NCBI RefSeq assembly: GCF_003428645.1
Contig: NZ_QVQH01000004.1
Coordinates: 240,196-304,195, forward strand
DNA: 64,000 bases
Source of the DNA: Geodermatophilus marinus
GTDB taxonomy: Bacteria > Actinomycetota > Actinomycetes > Mycobacteriales > Geodermatophilaceae
Reading direction: 5' to 3'
Of this stretch, positions 53,588 to 60,950 are shown one piece after another; the first letter of the stretch is position 1, and each line of letters starts with the position of its first letter. The notes under the pieces were generated by a model. The model worked only from the letters and a program-made list of their open reading frames with translations, was not told the DNA's origin and did no database searches. The translations under genes and the position numbers were made by a program.

Positions 53588-53854
53588 TCACCGTCCGGAG
53601 GAGTGAGCGGCCGCAGCGGCCCCACCCGTCACGGTGGTCAGCGCCCGCGCCGCCAGGACGGCGCGGACCGGGAGCCGCTGGTAGCGCTCGCAGGTGCAGA
53701 ACGCGCAGTCGGCACCCGCGCGGTGGTGCTCGTGCGCCGCGCGGCAGTGCCCGCAGCGGCGGCACGGTGGCGTCGTCCCGCCCCGGGTCGGCGGCAGCTC
53801 CCCCACGACCCGGAGGTGCGCCGGACGCCGGCTCGGGCCGGACGACGCCACCAT
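53588..53854 (-). CDS. small Cys/His-rich protein (copy 2), probable zinc binder
   Basis: An 88-residue protein whose centre, CRRCGHCRAAHEHHRAG plus ADCAFCTCERYQR, repeats the motif of the 53287 protein residue for residue in spacing. It adds one extra Cys (C-x2-C-G-H-C). The flanks are unrelated: a basic N-terminus and a short hydrophobic Ala-rich tail (VRAVLAARAL). ATG at 53854 with a G-rich site upstream. The same family motif (C-x2-C-G-H-x3-A-H-x-H-x-R-x-G-x-D-C) is shared by the two copies only in this window. Confidence 0.65.
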   Translation of the reverse strand: MVASSGPSRRPAHLRVVGELPPTRGGTTPPCRRCGHCRAAHEHHRAGADCAFCTCERYQRLPVRAVLAARALTTVTGGAAAAAHSSGR

Positions 53855-53870
53855 GCCCCCATCCTGCCAC

Positions 53871-53890
53871 CACCTGCGCCTGCGCAGGTG
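53871..53890. promoter_or_regulatory. perfect inverted repeat upstream of the small zinc-protein gene
   Basis: CACCTGCGC - ct - GCGCAGGTG, a nine-bp perfect dyad 17 bases before the start at 53854. Operator or minor terminator; position favours regulation of the small gene. Confidence 0.4.
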
Positions 53891-53903
53891 GGAGCAGGCG
53901 CGC

Positions 53904-53942
53904 CCCTGCTCCGCCCCGCCCCCGTGCCGGGGCGGAGCAGGG
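53904..53942 (-). terminator. terminator abutting the GT2 stop codon
   Basis: Fifteen-bp perfect stem CCCTGCTCCGCCCCG / CGGGGCGGAGCAGGG with a 9-base loop. Its end at 53942 touches the TGA of the minus-strand GT2 (stop at 53943-53945). Confidence 0.75.
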
Positions 53943-54845
53943 TCACGCCGTCCGGCCGGCCCGCTCCGCGGCGGCCTCGGCCGCTGCGGGCACCTCGTCC
54001 GCCGCCGGCCGGGCTACCGGCAGCTGCACCGGCGTCACCGGGACGCGGCGGCCCTTGGCGTTGCACCGCTCGACGGCGAGCGCGCGCAGCACCCGGAAGC
54101 CGTCCCGCCAGGTGTTGAGGTTGCTGATGCCGTGGACGCGGGGGAACTCGAAGCTCGGGACCTCGGTGATCCGCATCCCGGCCTTGGCCATGCGGGTGTT
54201 GATGATCGTCTCGATCTCGAACCCGTCGCCCCACAGCTTGCCGTCGTGGGTCCGGGTGCCGGGGTCGAGCTCCAGCGCCGGCAGGCAGTGCGCCCAGAAG
54301 GCGTTGTAGCCGTAGCAGAGATCGGTGTACGACGTCCCGAACAGGGCGTTGGCGATCCGGTTGAGCCAGCGGTTGCCCCACTGGCGCAGGGCCGTGATGT
54401 CGGTGCTGCCGCCGCCGGGGGCGAACCGGCTGCCCTTGGCGAAGTCGGCGCCGGCGACCAGCGCCGCGACGAACCGCTCGATCTCCGCCGGGTCGGCCGA
54501 GCCGTCGGCGTCGAGCATGACGACGACGTCGCCGGTGACCTCGGCGAAGCCGCAGGCCATGGCGTTGCCCTTGCCGTGCCGGTTCTGCAGCACGATGCGG
54601 ACGTCAGGGCGCAGGGACCGCGCGACCTCGATCGTGCCGTCGACGCTGTGCCCGTCGACGACGATCACCTCGTGCACGTCCGCGGGGATGGCCGCGAAGA
54701 CGTGGGGGAGGTTCTTGGCCTCGTTGTAGGTCGGGATCACGACGCTGACCCGGGGCGCGACGGCGCGGGCAGCGGTGGGGAAGACGCTGGGGTGGAGGAC
54801 GACCTCGGCGTTCGGCCGGGCGTCGCGGTACGAGTGGTCGGTCAT
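53943..54845 (-). CDS. family 2 glycosyltransferase (copy 2 of a pair)
   Basis: A 300-residue GT-A enzyme nearly collinear with the one at 32497: VSVVIPTYNEAKNLPHVFA, VIVVDGHSVDGT, HGKGNAMACGFAEVTG, VVMLDADGSADPAEI, CYGYNAFWAHCLPAL and GDGFEIETIINTRMAKAG. The C-terminal ~40 residues are Ala/Pro-rich and differ. It probably makes the same type of polyprenyl-phosphate sugar or adds the same sugar. ATG at 54845 with AGAGGA upstream. It stands outside the operon and has its own terminator. Confidence 0.9.
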   Translation of the reverse strand: MTDHSYRDARPNAEVVLHPSVFPTAARAVAPRVSVVIPTYNEAKNLPHVFAAIPADVHEVIVVDGHSVDGTIEVARSLRPDVRIVLQNRHGKGNAMACGFAEVTGDVVVMLDADGSADPAEIERFVAALVAGADFAKGSRFAPGGGSTDITALRQWGNRWLNRIANALFGTSYTDLCYGYNAFWAHCLPALELDPGTRTHDGKLWGDGFEIETIINTRMAKAGMRITEVPSFEFPRVHGISNLNTWRDGFRVLRALAVERCNAKGRRVPVTPVQLPVARPAADEVPAAAEAAAERAGRTA

Positions 54846-55024
54846 TCCTCTGCCTTCGTGCTGTCTCCGGATGCGGGGGACCCGCGCGAGCTGGGCGCGG
54901 GCAGACCCGCGGAACTGGTTCGGACGCCGGGTGGGCGTCGGCGCGCTCTGGGCGTGCCGGGGACCGGCTGGTGACGGGACCTACGCGCGTGGCGCGGGCA
55001 GCGTTCAGCCGGTGGGCGACCTGG

Positions 55025-56461
55025 TCAGTCGGGAGAGCAGCCCGGCTCGTCGGCGGGGTCCGCGGGGACGGCGGCGGCGCCGGACCGGATCGACCCGGCG
55101 GCGAGCACCTCGGGAGCGGCCACCTCGCTGCCGAGGATCGCGGCGAGCTGGCCGGAGGGGTCGTGCGAGCCCGCGCCGGTCAGCACGGTGCCACCGGAGG
55201 TGGCGGTGCACGGCGCGGCCGGGACGGCGGGCGGCGGCGGGGGTGCCGGCGGCGGCACGGGCGGGCCGGCCGGCGGGCCCGCGTCGACGGCGAGCAGGAC
55301 GGGTGCCTGCGGGTCGGCCGGGGCGATGACCGGCGTCACCGGTGCGGCGGGCGCGGCGCGGGCCGGGGCCACCCCCGCGGAGCCGGTCTCGGGAGAGGCG
55401 GACGAGCGGGCCGACCCGCCGCGGGGCCCGGCGTCCTCGGGCGCGGGGCCGGGGTCCCCGTCGACGTCGGTCGCGGTCGCGGTGGAGGCGGCGGGGGCGG
55501 CGCGGGGGGTCGGCGTGCACGTGTCCGGCTCGGGGCCGGCCACCTCGAGGGCGGCCTCCGCGGTCGTCGCCCCGGCGGCCGCGGTGCCGTGGTCGGCGGC
55601 GACCTCGTCGGCGGGGGCCTCCTCTGCCGGGGTCTCCTCGGGGACGACCGGCTCCGCCGCGTCGGTCACCGGCGCGGGCGCCGGTGTGGCGGGCTTCGTC
55701 GCCGCGGGCGCCGGCGTGGCCGGCTTCACCGTCGCGGGGGCCGTGGGCTCGGCGGTCCCGGTCCCCGGGGTGGCCGGGGTGGCCGCCGGGTCGGCCGGCT
55801 CCTCCGTGGCGGGCCCATCCGTGGCGGGCCCATCCGTGGCGGGCCCATCCGTGGCGGGCCCATCCGTGGCGGGCCCATCCGTGGCGGGCCCATCCGTAGC
55901 GGGCTCCTCGGTGGCGGGCTCCCCGGTCACCGGCTCCCCGGTCACCGGCTCCCCGGTCACCGGCTCCCCGGTCACCGGCTCCTCGGCCACCGGCTCCTCG
56001 GCCACCGGCTCCTCGGCCACCGGCTCCCCGGTGGCGGGCTCCCCGGTGGCCGGCTTCTCGGCGGGCTCCTCGGCCACCGGCTCGTCGGCGGCCGGCTCCA
56101 CGACCTTGGGCTCGGCGGTGAGCGGCTCCTGGGCGGCGGGCGCCTCGCTCACCGGCTCGGGGGCCACCGGGGGCGCGGCCTCGGGCTCGGCGGGGACCGG
56201 CTCCACGGCGGCGGAGGGCTCGACCGGGGCTGCGGGGTCCTCCTCGGGGGGGCCGTGGTGGCCGTGCTCCCGGTGCTCCGCGGCGGCCGCCTCGGACCGG
56301 TGCTCGGACGGCTCATGTGCGCGCGCCTGCCCGGCGAGGGCCACGGCGAGCACCCAGAGGCCGAGGAGCAGGGCGCCGGCGAGCAGGACCCGGCGGGCGG
56401 TCTCGAGCAGGCGCGGGCGTGCGACAGCTCCGGCTGTCCCACGTGCACTGCCGACCGACAT
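55025..56461 (-). CDS. secreted low-complexity Pro/Glu/Thr repeat protein (paralog of the 16420 protein)
   Basis: About 478 residues. The N-terminal signal peptide (VLLAGALLLGLWVLAVALAG, cut near QARAHE) matches the 16420 protein in style, followed likewise by an H/E-rich stretch. The centre is made of pentapeptides: VAEEP/ATGEP/VTGEP/ATDGP families. Ala/Pro-rich spacers follow, and the tail GAGSHDPSGQLAAILG resembles the GSGHGSGSESELAVA tail of its paralog. No LPxTG or membrane anchor is seen. ATG at 56461; an in-frame GTG lies 18 bases upstream. Probably a surface, matrix or stalk-like component with variable length. Confidence 0.7.
   Translation of the reverse strand: MSVGSARGTAGAVARPRLLETARRVLLAGALLLGLWVLAVALAGQARAHEPSEHRSEAAAAEHREHGHHGPPEEDPAAPVEPSAAVEPVPAEPEAAPPVAPEPVSEAPAAQEPLTAEPKVVEPAADEPVAEEPAEKPATGEPATGEPVAEEPVAEEPVAEEPVTGEPVTGEPVTGEPVTGEPATEEPATDGPATDGPATDGPATDGPATDGPATDGPATEEPADPAATPATPGTGTAEPTAPATVKPATPAPAATKPATPAPAPVTDAAEPVVPEETPAEEAPADEVAADHGTAAAGATTAEAALEVAGPEPDTCTPTPRAAPAASTATATDVDGDPGPAPEDAGPRGGSARSSASPETGSAGVAPARAAPAAPVTPVIAPADPQAPVLLAVDAGPPAGPPVPPPAPPPPPAVPAAPCTATSGGTVLTGAGSHDPSGQLAAILGSEVAAPEVLAAGSIRSGAAAVPADPADEPGCSPD
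55806..56023 (-). repeat. 15-bp tandem repeat arrays in the secreted repeat protein
   Basis: Three neighbouring arrays of 15-base units read on +: about six copies of GGGCCCATCCGTGGC, four of GGCTCCCCGGTCACC and three of GGCTCCTCGGCCACC. Copies within an array are identical or nearly so, a sign of recent expansion. All are multiples of three, so the frame is kept. Confidence 0.88.
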
Positions 56462-56832
56462 GCCCGACCCCCGTCCCACATCCGCTCGGGCGGCGATGTG
56501 GGTGGGTGAACGGGTATCGGACCCGGCTCCACCCCACAGAGACCTTCCGGGAGAAGGGTTGGGTGATCAACCGATCAAGTGCACCATCCGGCCAAGATGC
56601 GGCGTGTCCTACCCTGCGTGATCGGTCGACAGTGATGAGCAGCGGAACTCCGTGGTTCGCGCCACAGCGTTGTCACCGATACGGGCGGTCGGCTCCGGAC
56701 GGCATCCTTCGAGATCCAGACGGTGTTCCGACCTCCCGGCAAGTTGTGGCCTCTGGCCTGTGCGTAGCTGCCAGCCTGCCGGCAGTCCTGAGCGCAGGGG
56801 AGCCTTGGCGGTCGCCGACCAGCCCGCGTCGC
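56462..56832. other. intergenic stretch with leader hairpin
   Basis: 371 bases between the repeat-protein start and the end of the beta-propeller gene. CCCACATCCGC (56475-56485) and GGCGATGTGGG (56492-56502) form a near-perfect hairpin 14 bases before the repeat-protein ATG. No gene or known riboswitch is recognised in the rest, where GC content visibly drops. Confidence 0.45.
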
Positions 56833-58911
56833 TCAGCCCGTCGTCCACTCCAGGTGCAGGACGGGAGCCCGCGCAGCGCCGCTCTCGAAGGACTTCGCAG
56901 TTCGTGTCCCCTCACCGTTGATCACGATCACGACAGCGTTCCCGCTGCCCCAGCCCGGCCGATCGACGATCTCCTGGAGGACTGCGGCGAGGTCCGGGGT
57001 TCGCTGGTCCGCAGTGCGGGCGTTGATCGTCGGCCAGGACGGCGCAGCCCAGCTCACGGTTGCGCCCGTCAGCGGCCGCGACGAGATGTCCTGGCTCGCC
57101 GTCGTGAAGGCCGGCGCATCGTCCGCCGCCTGCCCGGCAACAGTGAAGTTCGCTGCCGCGGTTCCCGCCTCGTCCACCTGGAACTGCACGTAGGCGTTGG
57201 TGATCCGAGCTCCCGGCGGCACCGCCACGTCCGAGAAGCGGAGCCCGACGGTCTGCACCATCGTCCCGTCCACGCCCAACTGGAGATCCCAGCTGGCGAG
57301 GGAGGTGCTCCACCGACGCTGCTCGGCGTCATCCCCGCCGCTGCGAACCGGGACGTCCAGGACGCCGCTCTGGGGTTGCTCCGCCGAGGTCACCTCGACG
57401 GCCACGTCGTCCTGCGCGGACAACTCCCCGTCACTGCCGGTCAGCCGCAGCACGTAACTGCCCGCCGCGCTGAACGTCGCCGTCGTCGAGGCCGATGCCG
57501 GATCGGCGAACGTCACCGTCCCCGGCCCGCTGACCATCGACCACGCCGCGGTCACCGACGACCCCGCCGGCAACCCGTCATCGGTCACCGACCCCGACAA
57601 CGACGCACCATCCGGCAGCGTCACCGCCGCATCCGGCCCGGCGCTCACCGTCGGAGGTGTATTGGTAGGCGGAGGCGCACCCCCACTGACCTCGACGGCC
57701 ACGTCGTCCTGCGCGGACAACTCCCCGTCACTGCCGGTCAGCCGCAGCACGTAACTGCCCGCCGCGCTGAACGTCGCCGTCGTCGAGGCCGATGCCGGAT
57801 CGGCGAACGTCACCGTCCCCGGCCCGCTGACCATCGACCACGCCGCGGTCACCGACGACCCCGCCGGCAACCCGTCATCGGTCACCGACCCCGACAACGA
57901 CGCACCATCCGGCAGCGTCACCGCCGCATCCGGCCCGGCGCTCACCGTCGGCGCCGCGTTGGTGGCGGTCAACGGTGGGAAGGCCACAGCCATCTCGTAG
58001 AAGCGCCCATCGTTCTCGTCGGGACGGTTCCAGTTGTCGACACCGCGGTCGACGATGTACAGGTTCAGCGCTCCGGATCCGTTGCTGGCGGGGGCGACCG
58101 CGATACCGGCGGCCGCTCGGGGTTTCGCCGCCGTGATTTTGACGACGTTCAACAAGTTGCCCTGCCGGTCGACCTCGTAGACCTGCTTGCTCTGGCTGTC
58201 GAGCACGAGAATCGTGTCCCGGGCCGGGTGGTAGGCGATGCCCTCCGGGTCCATGGCGCCGTGCCGCTCGACGTCGAAGTGCGTCGCCGTGTCGTCGCCG
58301 GCGGGAGGGACCCCGTTGAAGACCCCGTCAGGACCGGGGCCGTACAGCCAGACTTCCTTGTTCGTCCCGTCGATGACGAGGAGATTGCCGTCCCTCGTGA
58401 ACTCTAGGTCGACGGCGACGTCCTCGGGGTCGTTGTTGCCGATCCCGCGCGTGGAGAAGGAGGTGATGGTGTCGTCCGGCGTCCCGTGCCGGCTGTCAGG
58501 ACCGGGCTGGACCTGGAAGATCCGGTCCTTGTCGTCGTCCGAGACGAAGAGGTGTCCCGTGGAGGGCCGGTAGCCCACGCCGGCCGGCTCGTAGGACCAC
58601 GGGACCGTCGTCCCCCCAGGGAAGTCAGCGTCCTGCACGCCGTCGAGGCGCGAGATGAAAAGGTTCGTTCCCGCGTACCACTGCATCTCCTCGACCTCGC
58701 CGTCACTGATGATCAGCCGGTTGGTCGCGGGGTTGTAGGTGATCCCCGAGGGATCGGGGCTGGGACGGGCCCACGTGGAGGTTGGCCGGGTGGCGACGAG
58801 ACTCGCCTCGACGACGGCTGCCTGCGCGGTAGACGGCACGAAGATCGTCGCCACGCCGCCCGTCAGGGTCAGCACCAGCCCGAGACTCATCTTTTGCAGA
58901 CGTGTACTCAC
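56833..58911 (-). CDS. secreted beta-propeller protein with two Ig/PKD-like domains
   Basis: A ~692-residue exported protein. The signal peptide (LGLVLTLTGGVATIFV) is followed by a ~280-residue beta-propeller of NHL/SdiA-regulated-like type, with repeats such as PSGITYNPATNRLIISDG, AGVGYRPSTGHLFVSDDD and PEGIAYHPARDTILVLDS. Two identical ~88-residue Ig/PKD-like domains (PTVSAGPDAAVTLPDG to DDVAVEV) come next. A C-terminal beta-rich domain of ~170 residues (VGLRFSDVAVPPGARI, YVQFQVDE) resembles carbohydrate-binding modules. It is probably an extracellular adhesin or glycan-binding protein. The GTG at 58911 is chosen for GAGGGTGAT upstream; a GTG at 58926 is possible. Confidence 0.82.
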   Translation of the reverse strand: MSTRLQKMSLGLVLTLTGGVATIFVPSTAQAAVVEASLVATRPTSTWARPSPDPSGITYNPATNRLIISDGEVEEMQWYAGTNLFISRLDGVQDADFPGGTTVPWSYEPAGVGYRPSTGHLFVSDDDKDRIFQVQPGPDSRHGTPDDTITSFSTRGIGNNDPEDVAVDLEFTRDGNLLVIDGTNKEVWLYGPGPDGVFNGVPPAGDDTATHFDVERHGAMDPEGIAYHPARDTILVLDSQSKQVYEVDRQGNLLNVVKITAAKPRAAAGIAVAPASNGSGALNLYIVDRGVDNWNRPDENDGRFYEMAVAFPPLTATNAAPTVSAGPDAAVTLPDGASLSGSVTDDGLPAGSSVTAAWSMVSGPGTVTFADPASASTTATFSAAGSYVLRLTGSDGELSAQDDVAVEVSGGAPPPTNTPPTVSAGPDAAVTLPDGASLSGSVTDDGLPAGSSVTAAWSMVSGPGTVTFADPASASTTATFSAAGSYVLRLTGSDGELSAQDDVAVEVTSAEQPQSGVLDVPVRSGGDDAEQRRWSTSLASWDLQLGVDGTMVQTVGLRFSDVAVPPGARITNAYVQFQVDEAGTAAANFTVAGQAADDAPAFTTASQDISSRPLTGATVSWAAPSWPTINARTADQRTPDLAAVLQEIVDRPGWGSGNAVVIVINGEGTRTAKSFESGAARAPVLHLEWTTG
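57392..57654. repeat. 263-bp perfect direct repeat, copy 1
   Basis: Identical, as far as I can read base by base, to 57689-57951. The period is 297 bases (99 codons). It encodes the second Ig/PKD-like domain of the beta-propeller protein. The 34-base spacer between copies encodes a Pro/Gly linker. Confidence 0.9.
57689..57951. repeat. 263-bp perfect direct repeat, copy 2
   Basis: Second copy of the repeat at 57392-57654, encoding the first Ig/PKD-like domain (the gene runs on the minus strand). Sequence identity at synonymous positions too implies recent duplication or gene conversion. Confidence 0.9.
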
Positions 58912-59311
58912 ATCACCCTCGATCACTCGACGCCGCGGACAGCCTTGGAGCAGGCGATGGCGGTGTCAATAGGAGGTGTCGTCAGGAGGTGTCGTCATGC
59001 GCGGGCTTTCCAGCTCCGCGCAGTTCGAAATCCGATCCGCGTTACACCGTTGCGGACGGTCACCTGATCTCCGGGTGTAGAGCAGCACCTGCATGCAGGC
59101 TGTCCGGGACCACACCGGCCACGACGGTGCTTCAATGCACTGTCCGACGGCTGCTGGAGCGCGTGCGCGACCAGCGCGGAGCAGCGCCCCCGAAGCGTTC
59201 GACGCTCCTGGCAGGCGCCGCGTTCCCACAGCAGCGCTCTCGAGCAACCGCCACAGCGGGAATTCACCGGACGCTACGGGCACGAGCCCACAGCACTGCC
59301 GGTCTCGGCTG
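58912..59311. other. intergenic stretch of lower GC content
   Basis: 400 bases between two minus-strand genes. The beta-propeller promoter should be here. On + it holds two adjacent copies of AGGAGGTGTCGTC (58971-58983 and 58984-58996) immediately before an ATG; otherwise no supported gene. Confidence 0.45.
58997..59080 (+). CDS. possible 27-residue small ORF with strong ribosome site
   Basis: ATG at 58997 sits six bases after AGGAGGT, itself part of a duplicated 13-base unit. The frame runs 27 codons to TAG at 59080 (MRGLSSSAQFEIRSALHRCG, then RSPDLRV). It is divergent from the beta-propeller gene. No homology is recognised and no promoter can be named, so it may be chance. The near-consensus ribosome site is the only support. 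Confidence 0.2.
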   Translation: MRGLSSSAQFEIRSALHRCGRSPDLRV

Positions 59312-60712
59312 TCAGCGTCGAAGCGCCGATTGGCCGATGGGCAAGGGCGCTCCGGTCATGTGAGGAGCCGGTGGAACGCCGACGAGTTCGAGGACCGTGG
59401 GTGCGATGTCCTCGAGGTCCACCGGGTCGGGGTGGATTCGGTGGTCACCCGTCCGGATCCACAAGGCCCCTTCGCTCTTGTGCCGGCCGCTGCGGACCGT
59501 GTGAATAGGCGTGAAGACCTCGTCCATCCGTGGTTCGCTGCCATCCCCGGTACCGGTGATCCGACCGTCGGCGATCCCGGTGTGCGTGATGGCACAGCCG
59601 CCTATGAGTGCGTTGCCCTCTCTAGTGAACTGCATGAGTGGCACGCCTTCGACTGCAAGCCGACCATAGGCTTCGTAGCTGCGAATCGCTTCGGCCTCGG
59701 TCGGAAACCGCATGAGGAACTCCTCAGCCATGACCGGGCGCACATCCACGTCGCGCTCGGACAGTCCGACCAGCCGCAGGATTGCTGCCCAGTCACGCGG
59801 TCGGTACGTCTGCTTCGTGGCAGATGTCCACGGCTGCTGGCTCAGCGCGGTGCAGAAGACGAGGACCGTCCTCGGATAGTCGGCGAGCATCCTGCCGATA
59901 ATCCGATCCATCGACCGGTAGCCATAACGGACGGCGTCTGCGTACGAGGCGTGGTCGGACTGCTCGGGCGGAGTCTCGAACGCTGCCGGGTCCATGTGCC
60001 TCCAGAAGTAGTGCTGGTAGTGCGCCGTGCTGTTGCTGAAAAATGTGGCAAAATCGACCCGCTCACGACGTGCGTAGTAGCGGAAGATGTCGTACTGGAT
60101 CCAGTCGAGGACACTCGCTCGTCGCCAGCGCAAGCCCGCATCACGGCGCTCGTCGAGCAATTGACGAAGGACCACGGAGACTGTGCGGGGAGTGAGGCCG
60201 TGGCGTAGCAGAAATGCTACGAAGGCAGGGAGCCCGGCTCCCGGAGTCGTGCCCTCGGTCCGCGAGGAGTCCCGGACCATGGCACCCACGGTTCGCATGA
60301 AGGGTTGTAATGAATCTGGGGAAGCCACCGCAGCCGCGTTCCAAGGATCCGGCACGTAGAACCCGGAAAGTTCCCTGTAGGGGATGTTCATGGCCCCGAA
60401 GACCCCGACGCGGAGGCCGGCGTCAGACGCGAGCTGCGCCACGCCCGGCAGGCGCATCGACTCCTGGGGGGAGGAGTCGGCTTGAGGTGCTCCTCCGAGG
60501 TGTCGGAGGCCGTGCTGGAGGTGCGACACACCGAGGTGCACCGTCGGCCACTGGATCCACGGCTCCAGGTTCGGAGGTTCCGCGCGGGCATCGGTCGTGA
60601 ACACGTGCGACGTGTCATGCAGACGGCGAAAGTTGGGCAGCTCGCCTGCCGCCATGAACTGGGTGAGCAGTTGCGGCGAGAGTTCGTTGAACTCAATCTG
60701 CAGGACCTTCAT
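59312..60712 (-). CDS. alkaline phosphatase superfamily protein
   Basis: A 466-residue protein resembling type I phosphodiesterase/sulfatase-fold proteins found beside polysaccharide genes. It opens with VLQIEFNELSPQLLTQF, the metal-binding-type strand (Glu/Asn where Asp is usual). FSNSTAHYQHYFWRHMDP follows in the middle, and VLVFCTALSQQPW occupies the position of the usual T-S-D-H-G segment, so canonical metal ligands are partly replaced. No signal peptide is visible. ATG at 60712 is preferred because GGAG precedes it and the conserved strand starts there; a frame to 60808 also exists. Whether it hydrolyses sulfate or phosphate esters is unknown. Confidence 0.75.
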   Translation of the reverse strand: MKVLQIEFNELSPQLLTQFMAAGELPNFRRLHDTSHVFTTDARAEPPNLEPWIQWPTVHLGVSHLQHGLRHLGGAPQADSSPQESMRLPGVAQLASDAGLRVGVFGAMNIPYRELSGFYVPDPWNAAAVASPDSLQPFMRTVGAMVRDSSRTEGTTPGAGLPAFVAFLLRHGLTPRTVSVVLRQLLDERRDAGLRWRRASVLDWIQYDIFRYYARRERVDFATFFSNSTAHYQHYFWRHMDPAAFETPPEQSDHASYADAVRYGYRSMDRIIGRMLADYPRTVLVFCTALSQQPWTSATKQTYRPRDWAAILRLVGLSERDVDVRPVMAEEFLMRFPTEAEAIRSYEAYGRLAVEGVPLMQFTREGNALIGGCAITHTGIADGRITGTGDGSEPRMDEVFTPIHTVRSGRHKSEGALWIRTGDHRIHPDPVDLEDIAPTVLELVGVPPAPHMTGAPLPIGQSALRR

Positions 60713-60950
60713 GACGCTCCTCGGGTCGAGAACCCGACCCGGTCCACCGCAGGTCGGAGGCAGCGATCCTGCCCTCGTGCGTCGTGCGGTGTGAAGGGAT
60801 GTCGCCACCGGAGCAGGATGCGTCGCAACTATTCCTGCAGACTGGTGAGATCCCAGCCCGCCCCCTCCACGACGGTGAGCAGCAGGTCATCGAGTCGAAC
60901 GGAGCGGGACCGGACCGGAGCGGGACCGGACCGGGGTGGCGACCAGCGAC

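Noticed and set aside
55806..56023. CRISPR-like appearance of short repeats
   Set aside because: Units are 15 bases, directly abutting with no spacers, and in frame within a coding sequence.
58966..59283. A 105-codon minus-strand frame between the beta-propeller and phosphatase-fold genes
   Set aside because: Arg/Ala-rich composition without motif or ribosome site; looks like chance open frame.
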